Origin: Oscillospiraceae bacterium
GTDB lineage: Bacteria > Bacillota > Clostridia > Oscillospirales > Oscillospiraceae
Reading direction: 5' to 3'
Assembly (NCBI GenBank): GCA_017406005.1
Contig: JAFQZI010000022.1
Span: 1-32,519, forward strand
Length of the DNA: 32,519 bases
This document shows, piece after piece, positions 24,183 to 31,406 of this stretch (its first letter is position 1; the number at the start of each line of letters is the position of its first letter). A model generated the notes under the pieces. The model had not been told where the DNA came from and ran no database searches. It worked only from the letters and a program-made list of their open reading frames with translations. The position numbers and the translations under genes are program-made.

Positions 24183-25004
24183 ATGGAAAACAATAATACT
24201 GAAAACAATTGCGAATTGCGAATTGAACATTGCGAATTGGCTCTGCCGTCGGCAGCGCCCAAGGCGCATTATACGGTTTATAAGCTGACCGATCCGGATG
24301 GTAAAGTATATATCGGCTGCACCGGGAAAAGGGTTGAGGAGAGATGGAAAAAAGGATGGCATTATAACTATCATTCGAGAATTTATAAGGCCATAAGAGA
24401 ATTCGGCTGGGAAAACTTCGAGAAGAAGATTCTTTGCGAAAAGCTGACGCGCGAAGGGGCAGAGAAGCTGGAGAAATGGTTTATCGCGTATTATGACAGC
24501 GCTAATCCCGAAAAAGGGTATAACCGTGCTCTCGGCGGGCTGGGAAAAGGTTCACGGATGAGTGACGCGACAAAAGCATTATCCAGGCAGGTCAAATGCA
24601 GTATGTATCAAAACGATCCGGATTATCGGGAGAGAGTAAAAAAAGGGATTAGAAGCTCACATGAAAACAACCCTGAATATCGGGAAAAGCTAAGCTTATC
24701 TTTGAAAAAGTATTATGCTGAAAACCCTGAGAAAAAGGAAGAGATCAGACGAAGAATGAGTGAATATCTCTCAAAGCCGGAAAACCGGGCGTTTGTTGAA
24801 TCTGACACGCGAGCAAAGCCGGTGATCTGTGTGGAGACAGGGGTAATATATCCATCTCAATTGGCCGCAGAGAGAGCAACCGGTTATCATGGAATCCATC
24901 ATGTCTGCCATGGGCAGCGGATGACAGCGGGAGGATATCATTGGAGAAATGTGCATGATAGCCGTGCTTTAAATGAAAACCGGCCGGAGGAATCCGGCCG
25001 GTAA
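24183..25004 (+). CDS. GIY-YIG homing-type endonuclease with NUMOD repeats
   Basis: This 273-residue protein has a GIY-YIG nuclease domain (about 29-125) starting HYTVYKLTDPDGKVYIGCTG, where VYK and VYIG stand in for GIY and YIG. It continues with RIYKAIREFGWENFEKKIL and a glutamate-bearing EKWFIAYYDS segment. Short basic repeats follow (NDPDYRERVKKGIRSSHE, then NNPEYREKLSLSLKKYY and NPEKKEEIRRRMSEYL), as in NUMOD3 DNA-binding units. The end KPVICVETGVIYPSQLAAER and GGYHWRNV fits NUMOD1. Such proteins cut specific DNA sites and spread their own genes. The coding start holds a 7-bp tandem repeat. The last nine codons lie in the terminator hairpin of the opposite gene. GGGGG about 8 bases before ATG supports the start. 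Confidence 0.85.
   Translation: MENNNTENNCELRIEHCELALPSAAPKAHYTVYKLTDPDGKVYIGCTGKRVEERWKKGWHYNYHSRIYKAIREFGWENFEKKILCEKLTREGAEKLEKWFIAYYDSANPEKGYNRALGGLGKGSRMSDATKALSRQVKCSMYQNDPDYRERVKKGIRSSHENNPEYREKLSLSLKKYYAENPEKKEEIRRRMSEYLSKPENRAFVESDTRAKPVICVETGVIYPSQLAAERATGYHGIHHVCHGQRMTAGGYHWRNVHDSRALNENRPEESGR
24208..24240 (+). repeat. Heptamer tandem repeat (ATTGCGA, about 4.7 units) in the GIY-YIG coding start
   Basis: Units are ATTGCGA, ATTGCGA, ATTGAAC, ATTGCGA and a partial ATTGG. The repeat starts 25 bases into the gene. A 7-base unit is not a multiple of three, so a change in unit number would shift the frame. Confidence 0.75.
24979..25002 (-). terminator. Terminator of the leftward membrane-protein gene, overlapping the GIY-YIG 3' end
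   Basis: ACCGGCCGGA (24979-24988) pairs perfectly with TCCGGCCGGT (24993-25002) across a GGAA loop. On the reverse strand the stem is followed by TTTCATTT; on the forward strand there is no T-tract. It lies 22 bases after the stop at 25025. Confidence 0.75.
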
Positions 25005-25024
25005 ACATATTTGAGAGAAAAGGT

Positions 25025-25891
25025 TTATGCTGCGGGCTCTTCTGTAATGTCTTCCACGATTTCTTCAACAGCTTCAGTAATAGGAGCAGTACCGCTTAAA
25101 ATTGCACCGTTATCGGCAATCTCAATGTTGAAGTTCTTTGCACAGGTCTTGCAGAGACGGGTCTTTCCGGTGCCGATTGCGGTTGCCACATCACCCTCAA
25201 ACACCTCGGAGCTGCGGTTGAGATGCTGGCAGTCCGGATCCAGATGATAGACGGAGCCAAACTGCGTCCAGTAAACAGAGGTGTCACCGAGGGTCACTTC
25301 CGCTTGGGCCTTGCCTTCTTCAGAGACCGGGTTCCAGTCATAGCTGATGCCGATGCCGAGCAGCAATGCAACAGCAGCCACAATGGATGCAACTTTCTTC
25401 ATCTTGGGGTCTGCATTTTTGTCAATAAACAGCACGTAGATCAGGAAGGGGATAAAGGCAAAGCAGCAGACGATAACGCCCATGTTGTTCCAGAGCCAGA
25501 ACTTTACCTGGTTCTGCTCGGAGACAGGATCCATATGGTTGGCCTGCTTCCAGAACTGGGCACCGACAACGACAAGGATAAAGTCGAGCACAAGGAAAGC
25601 AATCAGCTGAGCCATCTGGGACATGAACTTCAGGTCGATTTTTCCGATGAAGACGAGAACGGCGAGTACTTCGCATACAATGGCAAGCACCCAGAAAATA
25701 ACAGCAAGGATACGTTTTGTTTTTGCACTGCTCTTGTCTGCAGCAGTGACAGGCGTGGCAGCCTTTGCAGCAGTTTTGGCGGCAGGCTTTTCAGCCGGGG
25801 TAGTAGCTTTTGCGGAATCTACCTTGGTAATGGTTTTTTTGACTGCTTTTTTGGGAGTAGCTTCATTTTCAGTCACTTTTTTCTCAGCCAT
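25025..25891 (-). CDS. Membrane protein with Lys/Ala-rich N-terminus and C-terminal His-Cys metal-site-like tail
   Basis: This 288-residue protein has a low-complexity, Lys/Ala/Thr-rich N-terminus (1-58; KKAVKKTITKV, AEKPAAKTAAKAATP). About four membrane helices follow (61-82, 92-113, 132-156, 166-183). The C-terminal domain has H216 and C221 (VYHLDPDCQHL), then C247 and C250 (RLCKTC), which look like a zinc site. A similar H-C...C-C tail ends the nuclease at 26989-28095. No enzymatic motif is visible. AGGAGG lies 7 bases before the ATG, and a good promoter lies at 25921-25948. The function is unknown; the basic N-terminus could bind nucleic acid or lipid headgroups on the cytoplasmic face. 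Confidence 0.8.
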   Translation of the reverse strand: MAEKKVTENEATPKKAVKKTITKVDSAKATTPAEKPAAKTAAKAATPVTAADKSSAKTKRILAVIFWVLAIVCEVLAVLVFIGKIDLKFMSQMAQLIAFLVLDFILVVVGAQFWKQANHMDPVSEQNQVKFWLWNNMGVIVCCFAFIPFLIYVLFIDKNADPKMKKVASIVAAVALLLGIGISYDWNPVSEEGKAQAEVTLGDTSVYWTQFGSVYHLDPDCQHLNRSSEVFEGDVATAIGTGKTRLCKTCAKNFNIEIADNGAILSGTAPITEAVEEIVEDITEEPAA

Positions 25892-25920
25892 GGTGAGCCT
25901 CCTATATCAAGTTTGATGTT

Positions 25921-25948
25921 ATTATACTCCTTTTTTATCAGATTTCAA
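25921..25948 (-). promoter_or_regulatory. Promoter of the leftward membrane-protein gene
   Basis: On the reverse strand TTGAAA (25943-25948) and TATAAT (25921-25926) are 16 bases apart, about 30 bases upstream of the ATG at 25891. Confidence 0.65.
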
Positions 25949-25978
25949 CATTTTCAACTTCTTTCTGACAATCTTTTC

Positions 25979-26007
25979 TTGACGGGAGAGAAGAAAAAGT
26001 GCATAAT
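25979..26007 (+). promoter_or_regulatory. Promoter of the DUF937 gene
   Basis: TTGACG (25979-25984) and CATAAT (26002-26007) are 17 bases apart. Transcription would start near 26014, giving a leader of about 54 bases. Confidence 0.6.
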
Positions 26008-26067
26008 GGGGCCAGCCTGAAAACATAGGTTGATTTTCAAATTTATTTCATAGAATGGAGAATGGTT

Positions 26068-26853
26068 ATGGATCTTACCAGCTTAATGTCATCCCTTCTG
26101 AGCGATCAGAATATTACTTCCGTAGCGAAAAAGGCCGGTGTTTCTGACGAAGAAGCGGCATCGGTTCTTGCTACAGCTCTTCCGGTAATGCTTAACGGTG
26201 CCAACGGCCAGGCTTCCGGTGCGGACACCACAGAGAGCTTTTACCACGCAGTGAAAGATCATGCGACAAAGGATCCGAGAAACGTCGATCTCAAAGAAGG
26301 CGGAAAAATCGTCGGCCATCTTCTTGGCACGGATGAGGAAGCTGCTGAAAATGCTATCGCAACAAGAGCGGGCATGAGTTCCGCAAAAGTCGGCCTGATT
26401 CTGGCTGCGGCAGCTCCCCTGATCATGAATATGCTTGGCGGTTCCACCAGCAATTCGAACAGCTCTGCCGGAACAGCGTCTCTTCTAAGCTCTCTGCTCG
26501 GCGGCGGCATGAACAGCAGTTCCAGCAGCTCTCTGATGACGTCTGCTCTCACAAGCGTTCTTGCCAACTCCCTCGGTGGAAACTCCTCCTCCAACAACCT
26601 GCTTGGTTCTCTGCTTGGCAGTGCACTTGGCGGCGGTATGCAGCAGTCAAACTACAAACCTTCTTCTTCCTCCAGCCTGCTCGGTTCTCTGCTTGGCGGA
26701 GGAATGGGGAGCACGCAGCAGTATAGCGCGGCGAACTCTTCTTCCAGCCTTTTGGGTTCTCTGCTCGGCGGCGGGATGGGAAGTACCCAACAACAGCAGT
26801 CCGGGCTTGACCTCGGCACAATCGGCGGCCTGCTCAGCAGCCTGCTGAAGTAA
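26068..26853 (+). CDS. DUF937-domain protein with LLGSLLGGGM repeats
   Basis: From ATG 26068 this gives 261 residues. The first 125 are a DUF937-type helical domain (DLTSLMSSLLSDQNITSVAK, then AGVSDEEAASVLATALPVML and GHLLGTDEEAAENAIA). The rest is Ser/Gly/Leu-rich and repeats LLxSLLGGGM four times (about 139-148, 178-191 with an insert, 204-213, 228-237), the last two followed by GSTQQ. The family's function is unknown; similar Leu/Gly repeats can self-assemble. An ATG two codons earlier (26062) is too close to GGAG (26057-26060), which sits 7 bases before 26068. There is no signal peptide. A hairpin follows the gene. Confidence 0.85.
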   Translation: MDLTSLMSSLLSDQNITSVAKKAGVSDEEAASVLATALPVMLNGANGQASGADTTESFYHAVKDHATKDPRNVDLKEGGKIVGHLLGTDEEAAENAIATRAGMSSAKVGLILAAAAPLIMNMLGGSTSNSNSSAGTASLLSSLLGGGMNSSSSSSLMTSALTSVLANSLGGNSSSNNLLGSLLGSALGGGMQQSNYKPSSSSSLLGSLLGGGMGSTQQYSAANSSSSLLGSLLGGGMGSTQQQQSGLDLGTIGGLLSSLLK

Positions 26854-26878
26854 AACTCAGCTTCATCAAGGGCATCTC

Positions 26879-26914
26879 AGATAAGGTCTCTGTTTTCCGG
26901 CAGAGGCCTTATCT
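26879..26914 (+). terminator. Hairpin, probable terminator after the DUF937 gene
   Basis: AGATAAGGTCTCTG (26879-26892) pairs with CAGAGGCCTTATCT (26901-26914) over 14 bp with one G-U pair. The tail TATATCT is only weakly U-rich, so termination may be partial. Confidence 0.55.
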
Positions 26915-26988
26915 TATATCTGATTCCAGATTGGAAAACGGTTTTTATAGACAATATCTGGGCTGAATCAGCGGAAGAGGAGTACTTC

Positions 26989-28095
26989 ATGATCCAGACA
27001 GTATTTATGCGAAACGGTAAAAAGAAGTCTGATTATCGCAGGATCAAAAATGTCATAATTTTGGTGGCGTTTGTTCTGCTTGGAATTTATTATTTCTATC
27101 TTCGTTTTCAGGAACAGCAGTCAGCCCAGCAGGGTTCTGTTTCTTCCCAGAAAGTCATTCCTTACCAGCTCGCAGGTGAAAACGGAGAAGTGCGGTATGA
27201 CGCCAACGGGAATCTGATCGACACGTCAAATTTCCTCATTTCCGTGAAGAGTTCCGATGAAGTCCTTCCAAAGGGGTTTTCCTTTGCGGATTTGCCTCTC
27301 TTCCGGGGGCAGGCAGTCATAACGGTGAACAACAACAGCCCGTTTTTTACTGCTGAGGAAATTGCCCTTGCAAAACAGGGAAGTTTTGAGTATTACGGGG
27401 AGATGGATTCCCGTGGTCGTTGCACGGTCGCGTTTGACTGTCTTGGAAAAGAAACAATGCCTGTTAAAGGCCAGAAGCGGGGCAGCATCAGTTCCATTCA
27501 TCCTACCGGATGGAAGCAGGCGCGATATGATTGTGTTGACTCTGAAACCGTTATGACTCGCGCCCACCTCGCGGGGTATATGCTTTCTGCGGAAAATGCC
27601 AACCCCAATAATCTCATTACAGGCACACGCTACATGAACGCAGAGGCAATGCTTCCTTATGAAGAGAGCACTGCGGATTATCTGGACCATCATCCATATA
27701 ATCATGTGCTCTACCGGGTTACGCCCTGTTTTCGCGGCAGCGACCTGATGGCAGAAGGGATCTTGATGGAAGCCATGTCGGTGGAAGATCTCGGGAGCAG
27801 CCATCAGTATTGTGTCTTTGTCTACAACGTTCAGCCGGGGCTGTCTTTCAAATATGCCAGCGGAGCGAGCACATACACCGGCATTTTCTACGATGTCACG
27901 TCGGGAACCGTCGTTACGGATGATCTGGACCTGAAAACCTACGGAATGGACTTTTCTTCCAACACCATCCATACAGAAAGCTGTTCAAAGTATACAGCTC
28001 TCCCACCGTCAGACAAGGGCTCTTTCTATGGTGATACAGCAATGAAATCACAGTGGCCTTCTCTGGGCTGCCGTCTCTGCTCCTGCATGAAATGA
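26989..28095 (+). CDS. Membrane-anchored DNA/RNA non-specific endonuclease (EndA-like)
   Basis: This 368-residue protein has a basic N-terminus and one membrane anchor (about 20-39, NVIILVAFVLLGIYYFYLRF) with the rest outside. Residues about 118-290 form the beta-beta-alpha-metal nuclease core: TRAHLAGYMLS (190-200; H193 is the expected general base, in the place of DRGH) and NPNNLITGTRYMNAEAMLPY (205-224), where the metal-binding Asn is found. EndA-type enzymes degrade DNA at the cell surface during uptake or for nutrition. The C-terminus adds H328, C332, C361 and C364, a metal-site-like tail not usual for EndA. AGAGGAG lies 7 bases before the ATG. A hairpin spans the stop codon, and the aminotransferase gene follows 33 bases later. 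Confidence 0.85.
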   Translation: MIQTVFMRNGKKKSDYRRIKNVIILVAFVLLGIYYFYLRFQEQQSAQQGSVSSQKVIPYQLAGENGEVRYDANGNLIDTSNFLISVKSSDEVLPKGFSFADLPLFRGQAVITVNNNSPFFTAEEIALAKQGSFEYYGEMDSRGRCTVAFDCLGKETMPVKGQKRGSISSIHPTGWKQARYDCVDSETVMTRAHLAGYMLSAENANPNNLITGTRYMNAEAMLPYEESTADYLDHHPYNHVLYRVTPCFRGSDLMAEGILMEAMSVEDLGSSHQYCVFVYNVQPGLSFKYASGASTYTGIFYDVTSGTVVTDDLDLKTYGMDFSSNTIHTESCSKYTALPPSDKGSFYGDTAMKSQWPSLGCRLCSCMK

Positions 28096-28104
28096 TGCAG
28101 GAGC
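28079..28104 (+). other. Hairpin straddling the nuclease stop codon
   Basis: GCTCCTGCAT (28079-28088) pairs perfectly with ATGCAGGAGC (28095-28104), loop GAAATG. The left arm encodes the last Cys-Ser-Cys-Met codons and the TGA lies at the loop and right-arm border. No U-tract follows. It could protect or attenuate the mRNA before the aminotransferase. Confidence 0.55.
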
Positions 28105-28128
28105 AAATAATTAATACGGGAGGATGTT

Positions 28129-29292
28129 ATGAGAGACTTTGAAACAAAACGCCTGAAACGTTCCGGCCTGTCGCCGACGGTTGCACTTAACGCCAAAGGA
28201 ATTGAAATGAAAGAGAAGGGGATCGATGTCCTTTCCTTTGCGGCAGGAGAACCCGATTTTGATACTCCGGATGCTGTGAAAGAGGCCGCTATTCAGGCCA
28301 TCCTTGCTAACAAGACGCATTATACCAGTGCCGCCGGCACGGTGGCCCTCCGTCGAGCCATCGCGCAAAAGCTTCGGGAAGAAAACGGCATTGATACGGA
28401 TGAAAACTGCATCATTGTTACGCCGGGGGCCAAACTGGCTCTGTTCCAGGCTCTGCTTGCCTTCCTGGAAGAAGGCGATGAGTGCCTTGTTCCGACACCG
28501 GCTTATCCTTCATACCGTGCCATCATCCAGATGACGGGTGCATCTTATATTCCTGTTCCGCTGAAGATTGAAGAAGGCTTTCATCTCACGCGCGGGATGC
28601 TGGAGGAAAAGGTCACCGACCGGACGAAGATGCTCATCGTCTGCAATCCCTGCAATCCGACTGGGCATGTTCTGACGGATGAGGAGATCAAAGACATCGC
28701 GGCCTTTGCCGAAGCGCATGAGATTCTTGTCATTTCCGATGAGATTTACGAAAAGCTCATCTATGACGGCAGAGTGCACCGCAGCCTCGGTTCCATCCCG
28801 CCTATCAAAGACAGGGTTATCACGCTCAACGGTTTTTCCAAAAGCGCTGCCATGACCGGCTGGCGTATCGGGTATTCCGCGGCAAACCCTGTTCTGACAA
28901 AAGCGATGATGAAGCTTCAGACCAACACCGTCAACTGTACGGCATCATTTGTGCAGGAAGCATCCTTGGCGGCGTTCAGCTGCACGGAGGAGACGGAGCT
29001 GATGCGCAGGAGTTATCTGCAGCGGAGAGATCTGATCTGTGACGGGCTTAACTCCATCCCGGGCATTTTCTGCCCGCGAGCAGAAGGCGCGTTCTATGCT
29101 TTTTTCAAAATTGATTATCAGGGCATGACAGCCGAGCAGCTTGCCGATTATATCCTCGAAAAAGCCGGGGTGCTGGTTGTGCCGGGTACAGCCTTCGGAG
29201 AAGGCGGGGAGAAGTGTATCCGCCTCTCGTTTGCAGCAGATGCGGCTTCGCTGGAGATGGCGGTAGAGCGGATGCGAAAGATCTTTTCTTGA
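28129..29292 (+). CDS. PLP-dependent class I/II aminotransferase (aspartate aminotransferase-like)
   Basis: This 387-residue fold-type I aminotransferase has FAAGEPDFDTPDAVKEAA (37-54), HYTSAAGTVALRRAIA (64-79), the cofactor-site residues in CNPCNPTG (172-179) and SDEIYEKLIYDG (203-214; D204, Y207), the PLP lysine K238 in NGFSKSAAMTGWRIGY (234-249), and the carboxylate-binding arginine near R365 (EKCIRLSFA). It transfers an amino group between an amino acid and a 2-oxo acid in the cytoplasm. The group 1-gamma type (like Thermus AspC) is closest, but the preferred substrate cannot be told. GGGAGG lies 5 bases before the ATG. The stop codon overlaps the -35 of the next promoter. Confidence 0.88.
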   Translation: MRDFETKRLKRSGLSPTVALNAKGIEMKEKGIDVLSFAAGEPDFDTPDAVKEAAIQAILANKTHYTSAAGTVALRRAIAQKLREENGIDTDENCIIVTPGAKLALFQALLAFLEEGDECLVPTPAYPSYRAIIQMTGASYIPVPLKIEEGFHLTRGMLEEKVTDRTKMLIVCNPCNPTGHVLTDEEIKDIAAFAEAHEILVISDEIYEKLIYDGRVHRSLGSIPPIKDRVITLNGFSKSAAMTGWRIGYSAANPVLTKAMMKLQTNTVNCTASFVQEASLAAFSCTEETELMRRSYLQRRDLICDGLNSIPGIFCPRAEGAFYAFFKIDYQGMTAEQLADYILEKAGVLVVPGTAFGEGGEKCIRLSFAADAASLEMAVERMRKIFS

Positions 29293-29317
29293 CAAATAGA
29301 GGATATTCCTCTATACT
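29289..29317 (+). promoter_or_regulatory. Near-consensus promoter with a palindromic operator for the TRAP-TAXI genes
   Basis: TTGACA (29289-29294) and TATACT (29312-29317) are separated by exactly 17 bases. Between them ATAGAGGA-TAT-TCCTCTAT (29296-29314) is a perfect 8-bp palindrome that also covers the first bases of the -10. The -35 overlaps the stop codon of the aminotransferase (29290-29292). A repressor bound there would block RNA polymerase. Confidence 0.75.
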
Positions 29318-29365
29318 TTAGCAAATTAAAACGTTGAATCATCTCCCTAGAGGAACAGAGCAGCC

Positions 29366-31336
29366 ATGCCGCAGGAAATCGAAGAAAAAGCCCAACAGCT
29401 GATGGAGGAAGCCGATTCCGACAGCCGTACGCGTACATACGTCGGTGCAATGGATTGGATTCTTACGGCTGTTCTGATTTGCTTTGCGGCGTTCCAGCTC
29501 TGGGCGAATCTGACAGGGACGCTCGGCGCCGTTAAACTCCGGGCTGCTCATGTGATGATCCTGCTTCCGCTTGCTTTTATCCTGTATCCGACTTTCAAAA
29601 AAGAATGCAGAAGACGCAGCTGGATGCCTTTCTGGGATGTGCTGCTAAGCATAGCGGCTGTTTTCTGCTTTGCCTATATCCTACGCCGGTACGACGCGCT
29701 TGCGCGCACAGGCCGCCTGAACAGCACGGATGTGTGGGTTGGCATCGGCTGCCTTGTGCTGAGCTTTGAAGCGGCCCGCCGCACCAGCGGGAATCTGGCG
29801 GTTATTGCGCTTGTTTTCCTATCCTATTTTGCAGTTTGGGGCAGATATATTCCCGGCATGTTCGGCACGGCAGCTTTTCCTCTGAAGCGGGTAATAAAAT
29901 CCCTTGTGTGGGATACGATAGGGATCCTCGGCACGGGCAGCGGGGTTTCGGCTACCTATATCTTCATATTTGTGCTGTTCGGGGCATTTCTGAAATACAG
30001 CGGTTTTTCCCAGTTCATCAACGATATTTCGCTCACGCTTGTCGGCCGCACACCCGGAGGGCCGGCAAAAGTATCGGTGATTGCTTCAGCTATGATGGGC
30101 ATGATCAACGGTTCCGCGATTGCCAATGTTGCCACCACGGGTACGATTACCATCCCTCTAATGAAGAAAACCGGCTATCGGAAGGAATTTGCCGGAGCGG
30201 TGGAAGCGGTTGCTTCGACCGGCGGCCAGTTTACGCCGCCTATTATGGGAGCGGTGGGATTTGTCATGGCGGAGTTTATGGCGGTCAGTTATACCAAAGT
30301 GATGCTGGCTGCAGCAATCCCTGCTGTTCTCTATTATGTCAGTCTGCTCTGGTCGGTTCATCTGGAGGCAAAGCGGCTCGGCCTGTCCGGCCTTGCTCCG
30401 GAAAACATCCCGAAAGCGGCGGAAGTGCTGAAGGCACGCGGGCATCTGCTGATCCCCCTGGTGGTTCTGCTTGTGCTGATGTTTCGCGGCTATACACCGT
30501 TGTTTGCGGCAATCGTCGCCATCTTTGTGACGGTTCCCGTGTCATGGCTTCGCAAAGAAACCCGCATGACGCCCAAAATCATCCTTCAGGCTGTAGTGGA
30601 AGGCAGCCGCAGTGCCGTCGGTGTGGGAGTCAGTTGTGTGATTATCGGGGTGATCATCGGCTCCGTGAATATGACGAGCCTCGGTGTAAACTTCGGCAGT
30701 CTGATCCTGAAAGTCGTCGGGGAGGGGCAGCTCTTCCTGGGCGGTCTGATGGTGATGGTCATGTCCATCATTCTCGGGATGGGTGTGCCCGGTGTGGCAG
30801 CTTATGTGATCGTCTATGCGGTGGCTGTTCCGGTGCTGCGCGGCGTCGGTGCGACGGAAATGGCGGCTAATATGTTCTGCCTGATTTACGCCTGCCTGAG
30901 CAACATTACACCCCCCGTGGCGATGAGTTCCTACGTGGCCAGCGGTATTGCCGACAGTGATATGACGAAAACGAGCCTGATTGCCATCAAGCTCGGTATA
31001 GCAGGCTTTATTGTGCCGTTTTTCTTTCTGGACAATCCGGTGCTCCTATATGGCAGCACGGAGGGTGTTGCCATTGGCACAACGCTCTACTCTTTTGCAA
31101 CGGCATGTATGGGTGTGCTGGCGCTTGCTGGCGGCCTTGCCGGGCTGCCCCTGAAGAAGTTCAGCAGCGGTGTTACAACGCTCCGTCTCATTGGCCGTGC
31201 GCTGCTTGTGGCGGCGGGGATTCTGTTGATCAGCCCGTCGCTCCTGACTGACGGGATTGCGCTTGCCCTGATTGCACTGCAATTTATCCTGGACAAGGCG
31301 GTTCTATCCCGCGCAGAGCCGCTATCTCCTGCATAA
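29366..31336 (+). CDS. TRAP transporter fused permease (4TM + 12TM, TAXI type)
   Basis: This 656-residue integral membrane protein is of the length seen for fused DctQ-DctM permeases that pair with TAXI binding proteins. The N-terminal part (about 25-165) carries the small-subunit helices. The large part starts near FPLKRVIKSLVWDT. Typical DctM stretches are present: GGPAKVSVIASAMMGMINGS, then NVATTGTITIPLMKK, STGGQFTPPIMGAVGFVMAE and, late on, LGMGVPGVAAYVIVYAVAVP and YACLSNITPPVAMSSYVASG. It moves an organic acid or amino acid into the cell using an ion gradient. The family usually couples to Na+; the substrate is unknown. The start is preceded by AGAGGA at a rather long spacing. The binding-protein gene follows 70 bases later on the same strand. 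Confidence 0.92.
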   Translation: MPQEIEEKAQQLMEEADSDSRTRTYVGAMDWILTAVLICFAAFQLWANLTGTLGAVKLRAAHVMILLPLAFILYPTFKKECRRRSWMPFWDVLLSIAAVFCFAYILRRYDALARTGRLNSTDVWVGIGCLVLSFEAARRTSGNLAVIALVFLSYFAVWGRYIPGMFGTAAFPLKRVIKSLVWDTIGILGTGSGVSATYIFIFVLFGAFLKYSGFSQFINDISLTLVGRTPGGPAKVSVIASAMMGMINGSAIANVATTGTITIPLMKKTGYRKEFAGAVEAVASTGGQFTPPIMGAVGFVMAEFMAVSYTKVMLAAAIPAVLYYVSLLWSVHLEAKRLGLSGLAPENIPKAAEVLKARGHLLIPLVVLLVLMFRGYTPLFAAIVAIFVTVPVSWLRKETRMTPKIILQAVVEGSRSAVGVGVSCVIIGVIIGSVNMTSLGVNFGSLILKVVGEGQLFLGGLMVMVMSIILGMGVPGVAAYVIVYAVAVPVLRGVGATEMAANMFCLIYACLSNITPPVAMSSYVASGIADSDMTKTSLIAIKLGIAGFIVPFFFLDNPVLLYGSTEGVAIGTTLYSFATACMGVLALAGGLAGLPLKKFSSGVTTLRLIGRALLVAAGILLISPSLLTDGIALALIALQFILDKAVLSRAEPLSPA

Positions 31337-31356
31337 AAACGGATGATGCGCCGTTT
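31337..31356 (+). other. Small intercistronic hairpin between TRAP permease and binding protein
   Basis: AAACGG (31337-31342) pairs with CCGTTT (31351-31356) over an 8-base loop. It sits just after the permease stop and may help raise the level of the binding-protein part of the transcript. It is short and could be chance. Confidence 0.3.
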
Positions 31357-31406
31357 AGGCGTTGAGTCAATAGATCCAAACTTATCGGAAAGAGAGGAAG
31401 AATAGC

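Noticed and set aside
24207-24240. CRISPR array
   Set aside because: The unit is only 7 bases, without spacers, and lies inside a coding region; it is a simple tandem repeat.
29836-30870. A 344-codon forward frame inside the TRAP permease gene
   Set aside because: It overlaps the clearly recognisable permease in another frame; the product is Arg/Cys/Gly-rich and has no motifs.
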